A DNA stretch of 64,000 nucleotides from the NCBI GenBank assembly GCA_964580215.1, contig CAZOJT010000010.1, positions 18,092-82,091 on the forward strand, given 5' to 3'. This document shows positions 58,976-64,000 of the stretch, piece by piece. The position numbers and the translations under genes are program-made. Position 1 is the first letter of the stretch. Each line of letters opens with the position of its first letter. The DNA comes from SM23-73-3 sp964580215 (GTDB lineage Bacteria; Zixibacteria; MSB-5A5; SM1-73). Under the pieces are notes generated by a model. It saw only the letters and a list, made by a program, of their open reading frames with translations. It was not told the DNA's origin and did no database searches.

Positions 58976-59057
58976 AAAACAGACTTGCAGATATAGGAAG
59001 GATATACCAGGTTTATGTGTAGTTGTCGAATTTTAACTCAAACCGCAGGTAGGCGAA

Positions 59058-59504
59058 ATGAAGGATAAAATTAAAATTGGAATCATAATTTGCAACCGTT
59101 ATCGAACCTGTGCCGGGGGTAAATGCCTGAAGTCTCTCTATAACAGAGAAGGGGCGTTCAGCATATATAAGGGGCAGGAGGTCGAGTTGGTCGGATATAC
59201 CACCTGTGATGGGTGCCCTGGTGGAAACGTGGAATACGCTCCTGAAGAGATGAAAAAAAATGGAGCCAAAGTAATTCATTTAGCCACCGGATTGATAGTA
59301 GGCTACCCTCCGTGTCCGTATATTGTTGAATTTCGTGATTTCATCCAAGAAAAGTATAATGTGAAAGTAGTAGTTGGCACCCACCCAATTCCTCAAAAGT
59401 ATTATAATACACACATGAAGTTAGGAACGTGGTCTTCTCCAGAATGGAAAGAACTGATTGAACCAACTTTAACGGATAAGGAAACTCGTCTGGCTTATGA
59501 TTGA
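59058..59504 (+). CDS. CGGC-domain protein
   Basis: The 148-residue protein opens IKIGIIICNRYRTCAGGKCL and has TTCDGCPGGNVEYAPEEM and GLIVGYPPCPYI, the cysteine-rich pattern of the CGGC domain, a putative metal-binding module. The domain is found in anaerobic bacteria and archaea; its biochemical role is not established. It has its own promoter module, shared with two neighbours. Confidence 0.88.
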   Translation: MKDKIKIGIIICNRYRTCAGGKCLKSLYNREGAFSIYKGQEVELVGYTTCDGCPGGNVEYAPEEMKKNGAKVIHLATGLIVGYPPCPYIVEFRDFIQEKYNVKVVVGTHPIPQKYYNTHMKLGTWSSPEWKELIEPTLTDKETRLAYD

Positions 59505-59931
59505 TAGATATATACTAAGGGGAGCATATAATTGTTTACATCCCCCCTAAAGAAAAGGGGAGAAGGGGGGATTCGTCCCGCAAAATGCGGGACGCATTTG
59601 AAACTTGGAAAATCCCCCTTTACTAAAGGGGGATTCGTATGAATGCATACGCATTTCAAGTCAAGCCCAAAACAGGTGTGGGAGAAAAAATCAATGCGAA
59701 GCTCGTATGAGTGCATACGCACATTCATACGAATAATAAGATGTAAACTGTTTCCTGCTCCTCTTAGTAAGTGCAATAGTAAGATAATGATTAACTGTCG
59801 TTTACCGCATTATAAAAGGTTCGTGTCGGGCGAGAACCATCCAAATTTTTGATTTCTCTAACGCCAATTGCCGTCAAACACAAATTCAAAAACCCTCTTG
59901 TTAATCCTTCCCAACCCGGAGCTTTGAAAGA
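59505..59931. repeat. Intergenic repeats with TCGTATGARTGCATACGCA micro-repeats
   Basis: CCCCCT/AGGGGG-type hairpins at about 59538-59640, a TCCCGCAAAATGCGGGA hairpin at about 59576-59592, and the 19-mer TCGTATGAATGCATACGCA at 59635-59653. A second copy is at 59703-59721, followed by its inverted half CATTCATACG. No gene is visible; the flippase start is at 59932. Confidence 0.6.
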
Positions 59932-61494
59932 TTGTCCATCCAGAAAAAGATAGCCAAAAACGCCATCTATAACTTTTTGGTTAAAGCCATAGGCTTAGCC
60001 TTTGCTTTTATTGCCTCGGTAGTGGTGGCGCGTTTTTTGGGACCGGAAAAGTATGGCGTCTACAGTTTCGTGATCTGGTTTCTTAGCATGGTGGGGCTTC
60101 TGGTAAATCTGGGCATACCTACCACCATGACAAAATATGTCTCTGAATATTGGGGCAGAAAGGATTTCTCTGCCATTGGCTCCATTTTAAGTCGGCTTTT
60201 AAGATTTGAGCTTTTGGCAGGTGTGGTGGTGAGCCTGCTTTTGTTCTTTTTGGCTCCTTTCATTGCCCGATGGTATAACAACCCTGATCTTTCCCTTTAT
60301 CTGAAGGTCGCTTCTTTGGTGATACTACCTCTGGGCCTGATGTGGTTTTACAATGGACTCTTTTGCGGACTGCAACGATACGACCTGATTGCCAAAATCA
60401 ACCTCTTGGTCTCCCCTGTGACTTTGATTATAATTCTTCTGGTTTTATACTTTGGTGGAAGGATTGAGTGGCTAGTGGGGGTAAGTGTGGTAGCCAATCT
60501 TCTTCTTGTGGGATGCTATCTTTATCTCAAAAGAATGAAATTCATCTTTATCCAGAAAGGCACATCCACATATGATTTTGGTGGGAAGTTGTTTAAGTTC
60601 TCCGCCAGCGTATTTGTGGTGGTGTTGTTGGATGCCATAATCTGGGAACGTTTCGGGATTTTCTTTCTTAGCATCTTCAGCACCTCAACTGAGATTGCCT
60701 TTTATAATGTGGCATTTATTCTTTCCAGCCGAACTATGATTCTTCTGCCCGGCGCCTTAACCGGCATTCTGCTTCCCGCCATGTCCGAGGTATACGGAGG
60801 AGGGAACAAAGAGGAGCTTGCTAGGGTGCATGCCAACTCCACCAGATACCTTGCCATGCTCTCCTTTCCTCTTTGCCTGGGAGGAATTGCCATAGCCAGG
60901 CAGTTATTTCCGGTATTATACGGTCCTTCATTCCAACCCGCCGCTTTTATTTTTTGTATCCTTCTTCTGGGTGGAACTGTGGGCTCTATCGCCACCTCCA
61001 GCTCCTCACTTTTATATGGGGCAGAGCTTCAAAGGATAGTGGTGAGGGTGGGAATCTTTTCTGCTCTGCTTACCCTTTTAGTCAGTTGGTTTCTGGTCCC
61101 CATCTTTGGAGCAAAAGGGGCAGCTTTTGCCACTGCTCTGAGTCAAACCATGGGAGGAGTGGTGATGATTACCTACGCATACAAAAACTACATGAAACAA
61201 AAGTTTCCTGGATTATCCATTATGCGCATCCTCTTTGCTTCCGCTCTGATGGGAAGCGTGGCATTTCTCTTAGTAGAAAGCATAAAAGGACCTGCAGGAT
61301 TGGCTTTTGCCTTGATTATCTCCGGTCCCTTATATATATTAGGTTTGTTTTTCACCCGAAGCTTGACTTCCGAGGATATAGAGTTGGTGGAGGCAGTGAT
61401 TGGCCGGATGCCTGACTCATGGGGCAGGGTAATTCAGCCAATATTCAGATGGTTGATCAAATTCTTTTATCCTAATGGAATGTCTCCAAAATAA
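59932..61494 (+). CDS. Polysaccharide flippase (Wzx/MATE-like)
   Basis: The 520-residue protein has about 12-14 hydrophobic segments and opens KKIAKNAIYNFLVKAIGLAF with VVVARFLGPEKYGVYSFVIW, the polysaccharide synthase/flippase signature. It would move lipid-linked sugar units across the inner membrane. Two glycosyltransferase genes follow, so this is the start of a surface-polysaccharide cluster that continues past the window. It starts with TTG 59932 behind GGAG. Confidence 0.92.
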   Translation: MSIQKKIAKNAIYNFLVKAIGLAFAFIASVVVARFLGPEKYGVYSFVIWFLSMVGLLVNLGIPTTMTKYVSEYWGRKDFSAIGSILSRLLRFELLAGVVVSLLLFFLAPFIARWYNNPDLSLYLKVASLVILPLGLMWFYNGLFCGLQRYDLIAKINLLVSPVTLIIILLVLYFGGRIEWLVGVSVVANLLLVGCYLYLKRMKFIFIQKGTSTYDFGGKLFKFSASVFVVVLLDAIIWERFGIFFLSIFSTSTEIAFYNVAFILSSRTMILLPGALTGILLPAMSEVYGGGNKEELARVHANSTRYLAMLSFPLCLGGIAIARQLFPVLYGPSFQPAAFIFCILLLGGTVGSIATSSSSLLYGAELQRIVVRVGIFSALLTLLVSWFLVPIFGAKGAAFATALSQTMGGVVMITYAYKNYMKQKFPGLSIMRILFASALMGSVAFLLVESIKGPAGLAFALIISGPLYILGLFFTRSLTSEDIELVEAVIGRMPDSWGRVIQPIFRWLIKFFYPNGMSPK

Positions 61495-61534
61495 CATTAT
61501 ATTTTACCCTATCATTGCGAGGGAGCTCGACGAA

Positions 61535-61562
61535 GTAGGGGCGATTCATGAATCGCCCCTAC
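61535..61562. repeat. Perfect 28-bp palindrome, empty host site
   Basis: GTAGGGGCGATTCAT and its exact complement. Relative to the interrupted hairpin at 21270-21325 this is the empty version. It lies in the 148-base gap between the flippase and the GT2 gene. Confidence 0.75.
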
Positions 61563-61642
61563 CAAGAGATTGCTTCACTTCGTTCGTAATGACAAATTAT
61601 TGCAACATTATTTGGAAACGATGCACTAGTCCATAAATTCGT

Positions 61643-62569
61643 ATGGTTGATAACCATGACATAAAGTTAAGCATAATTATCCCCACCTACAATCGGGAGG
61701 AGATACTTCCTCAAACTATAGACTTGATCCTGAAAGAAAACTTTCCCGACTGTGAATTGATCTTGATACATCAAAGACCGCAAATTTCAGAACAATTTCA
61801 AGAATTCCTGAAGAGGATAGAAAACAGGATACGCTACTTTGCCGTAGACTGGGCGTCGGTGCCCAGAGCTTGCAATTTCGGGGTGGAAAAAGCTGGTGGA
61901 GAGATCATATTAATGTTAGATGATGATATAATACCCTATCCAAGCTTAGTCTCCGCTCATCTTAAAAACTATGAGGATCCCAAAATCGGTGCAGTGGCAG
62001 GAAAGATATTGATACCTCATCCGGTCAGATTCCCCGAATATGTGGGACGAATCGGAGGGTTGGGTCCAAAACACGAGACCTATGTCTCCTCTAAAAGAGG
62101 ATATGTGGAGACCGGAGGAGGGGGGAATATGTCTTTTCGCAGAACTGTCTTTGAGAAGTTGGGAGGCTTTGACACCAACTTCATCCAAAACGCCCATCGG
62201 TTTGAAAGCGACTTCTGTTTCCGCTTAAGAAAGCTGGGGTATCTGATAGTTTATGATCCAGAGGCAGTTGTTCGGCATCTGGAATTCAAGACAGGTGGGA
62301 TCAGGTCCTGGGGTGGATGGGTAACCAACTCCCCGGCATTTTACCGAAATGAGATGCTTTTCTATTTCAAAAACAAACCCAATGGACCTCTGGACAGATA
62401 TCTTTGGCTTAACTACATCCAGCGGATCCCCTCCCGAAACATCAAGAATTCCATTATACGGATTTTCACATTTCCCTGTGGTGTCCTGTGGGGAACCTGG
62501 GTGTATCTGGTCAGGTACAGGTTCAAACGAATTTTTGTAAAGGTAAACGAAAAAGAGGCAGAATCATGA
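61643..62569 (+). CDS. Glycosyltransferase family 2
   Basis: The 308-residue GT-A fold protein has SIIIPTYNREEILPQTI at the start, ILMLDDDIIPYPSLV with the DxD metal site, and ETGGGGNMSFRRTVFEKLGG with FESDFCFRLRKLGY in the acceptor half. It adds a sugar during surface glycan synthesis. The C-terminus is basic and partly hydrophobic. The last four bases overlap the next gene (ATGA). Confidence 0.9.
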   Translation: MVDNHDIKLSIIIPTYNREEILPQTIDLILKENFPDCELILIHQRPQISEQFQEFLKRIENRIRYFAVDWASVPRACNFGVEKAGGEIILMLDDDIIPYPSLVSAHLKNYEDPKIGAVAGKILIPHPVRFPEYVGRIGGLGPKHETYVSSKRGYVETGGGGNMSFRRTVFEKLGGFDTNFIQNAHRFESDFCFRLRKLGYLIVYDPEAVVRHLEFKTGGIRSWGGWVTNSPAFYRNEMLFYFKNKPNGPLDRYLWLNYIQRIPSRNIKNSIIRIFTFPCGVLWGTWVYLVRYRFKRIFVKVNEKEAES

Positions 62570-63690
62570 GAATAGGGATAGATGCCACCCCTATCCTGAA
62601 GCAGAGAGTAGGGGTGGGGAGTTACGTTTTCAACCTGATAAAATACTTAAGCCTCATAGATCATGAAAATCAATATGTCTTGTTTTACTGTCATCATTCA
62701 AATATCAAAGACAAGATTTTGAAGCTTAGTAACCCCAATTTTGAAAGCAGAACTGTACGCTTCCCCACCAAGATCATGAAGCTGTTGTGGGCAACTGTAA
62801 GATTGCCCAAGGTGGATTGGATGGTAGGAAAGGTGGATCTTTATCACTCTTCCGCTTTTTATCTAAATGCTTTGTCACGGGGGAAATCACTTCTTACCAT
62901 ACATGATCTGAACTTTCTTGCCCTGCGAAAGCTTACCCTTTGGTCCGGCAGATGGCATTATGCTTTTAAGATAAAAGGCTATGCGCAAAAAGTAGATGCC
63001 ATCGTCGCAGATTCCCAAAGCACTAAGAATGAAATAATAAAGTATCTAAAAATCCCAGAGGAGAAAATTCATGTAATCTATTTGGGCTGTTCTCAAGCAT
63101 TCCAACCTTTCCCCGAAAGCGAAAAGAAGCAGAAGATAATGGAAAAATATAATATTAAAGGAGATTTCATTCTCTGTGTGGGGACACTCGAGCCCCGAAA
63201 GAATCTGAAAGGGCTTATTCAGGCTTATGCTCAGAGCAGAGCTAAAGAGGATTTCCTTTTAGTTCTGGCAGGAGGGAAGGGATGGAAATATAAGCACATA
63301 TTTCATCTGGTAAAACAGTTGAAACTGGAGGGGCGGGTGGTCTTCTGCGGATATGTGCCGGATTTTGATCTTCCGGCATTATACAATAGCGCTTCGGTTT
63401 TTGTTTATCCTTCATTTTACGAGGGCTTTGGACTTCCTCCTCTGGAGGCCATGGCTTGCGGCACCCCGGTGATAGTCTCCCATACTACCTCATTGCCGGA
63501 GGTGGTGGGCGATGCAGGTGTTTATGTGAGCCCTTTTGATATTGAGCAGATATCCTTTTCAATTGATACGGTTCTGTCGGACACCAAACTCCATCAAACT
63601 CTTCGGGAGAAAGGGTTAAAAAGGGCAAAACTCTTCTCCTGGGAAAAGACCGCCAGAGAGACTTTAAAACTCTACCAACAGCTGTGCTGA
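62566..63690 (+). CDS. Glycosyltransferase family 4
   Basis: About 374 residues from ATG 62566, chosen because it overlaps the GT2 stop in the ATGA manner and has AGAGG upstream. GT-B fold: RIGIDATPILKQRVGVGSYV, GTLEPRKNLKGLIQAY, and the nucleotide-sugar site YPSFYEGFGLPPLEAMACGTPV, including the E-x7-E motif. A typical mannosyl- or rhamnosyl-type transferase of O-antigen clusters; donor and linkage cannot be told. Confidence 0.93.
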   Translation: MRIGIDATPILKQRVGVGSYVFNLIKYLSLIDHENQYVLFYCHHSNIKDKILKLSNPNFESRTVRFPTKIMKLLWATVRLPKVDWMVGKVDLYHSSAFYLNALSRGKSLLTIHDLNFLALRKLTLWSGRWHYAFKIKGYAQKVDAIVADSQSTKNEIIKYLKIPEEKIHVIYLGCSQAFQPFPESEKKQKIMEKYNIKGDFILCVGTLEPRKNLKGLIQAYAQSRAKEDFLLVLAGGKGWKYKHIFHLVKQLKLEGRVVFCGYVPDFDLPALYNSASVFVYPSFYEGFGLPPLEAMACGTPVIVSHTTSLPEVVGDAGVYVSPFDIEQISFSIDTVLSDTKLHQTLREKGLKRAKLFSWEKTARETLKLYQQLC

Positions 63691-63838
63691 TGAATTGCAT
63701 AATGGACTGAATTTAGGAAGCGGCATAAATAGATCTCCGGGTCTCTAAATTTCTGTTTAGTCCAATATTAAATACTTACCCCAATAGGTCAAGAAAGTAC
63801 CAAACTTCCTCTAACTCTTGAATGGCTTCTGTTCTGCA

Positions 63839-64000
63839 CTAAGTAGGAGATCGAAGCGTCCCTTTTTTCCTGAGCACTTTTAACCAACCACTAAATCTAT
63901 CTATGAATTCTTTTCTGTAGTTCTGTATCTCCGATGGCAGTTGGTTGTACTGCGACCCTCCAGTCAAGACATTTTTTATACCTGAAAGGTGTAGAGACAT
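63839..64000 (-). CDS. Partial unknown ORF at window end
   Basis: A minus-strand frame of 53 codons runs from the window edge to a stop at 63839-63841 (NVLTGGSQYNQLPSEIQNYR, then FIDRFSGWLKVLRKKG). Composition is protein-like. The real start may lie beyond the window. I do not recognise the family. The gap between 63691 and 63838 shows nothing. Confidence 0.3.
   Translation of the reverse strand: MSLHLSGIKNVLTGGSQYNQLPSEIQNYRKEFIDRFSGWLKVLRKKGTLRSPT

Overview
The window looks like a metagenome-assembled scaffold (it contains one run of exactly 100 N at 15662-15761) from a Gram-negative-type bacterium. Outer-membrane machinery (an LptD/OstA protein, TPR and TonB-domain lipoproteins, small beta-barrel proteins), paired M16 peptidases, GGGP synthase and secreted proteins with dockerin-like calcium repeats suggest a candidate phylum of the FCB group, for example Zixibacteria or a relative. 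That assignment is inference; no rRNA gene is present.

Layout. 0-16 kb: sirtuin, PflX-like radical SAM enzyme, TPR/TonB lipoprotein, pyrK-pyrD, a minus-strand hypothetical gene, LptD, GalT, RuvX-MltG and an initiator tRNA surrounded by broken copies of itself. 16-25 kb: a signalling block with a GAF/PAS response regulator, an NtrC-type activator, a WYL regulator and a 1.2-kaa hybrid histidine kinase with five PAS domains. 25-29 kb (minus strand): a DUF433/DUF5615 toxin-antitoxin-like pair, purine nucleoside phosphorylase, DivIVA, YggT and YggS. 29-36 kb: two M16 peptidases, a fibre-like secreted protein and a dockerin-repeat protein. 37-42 kb: PgsA, PgpA, CinA, ThpR, RecA, RecX. 42-59 kb: housekeeping genes (TrmO, AlaS, GGGP synthase, GmhA, FKBP) mixed with accessory ones: a TcmP/radical SAM pair, two orphan PD-(D/E)XK-type proteins, and a tightly overlapping three-gene cassette of a DndC-like PP-loop enzyme, a GHKL ATPase and an unrecognised protein (54810-58734). 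59.9-63.7 kb: a polysaccharide flippase and two glycosyltransferases.

The second theme is the intergenic DNA, which is full of nested palindromes. The core unit is CCCGCC-NNN-GGCGGG. In several places it forms the tail of a 24-bp unit inserted into the loop of an older hairpin, and empty versions of the same host hairpins occur elsewhere in the window. In others it has replaced a hairpin outright, most strikingly the anticodon arm of broken initiator-tRNA copies. A second family is a roughly 55-bp inverted repeat with GTAGTTGC ends and covarying internal stems. No transposase or RAYT gene that would move these elements is visible here.

The strongest candidates for something undescribed are the 24-bp micro-element with its tRNA anticodon-arm substitutions, and the DndC-like/GHKL/unknown cassette, which lacks the other Dnd or Ssp genes.
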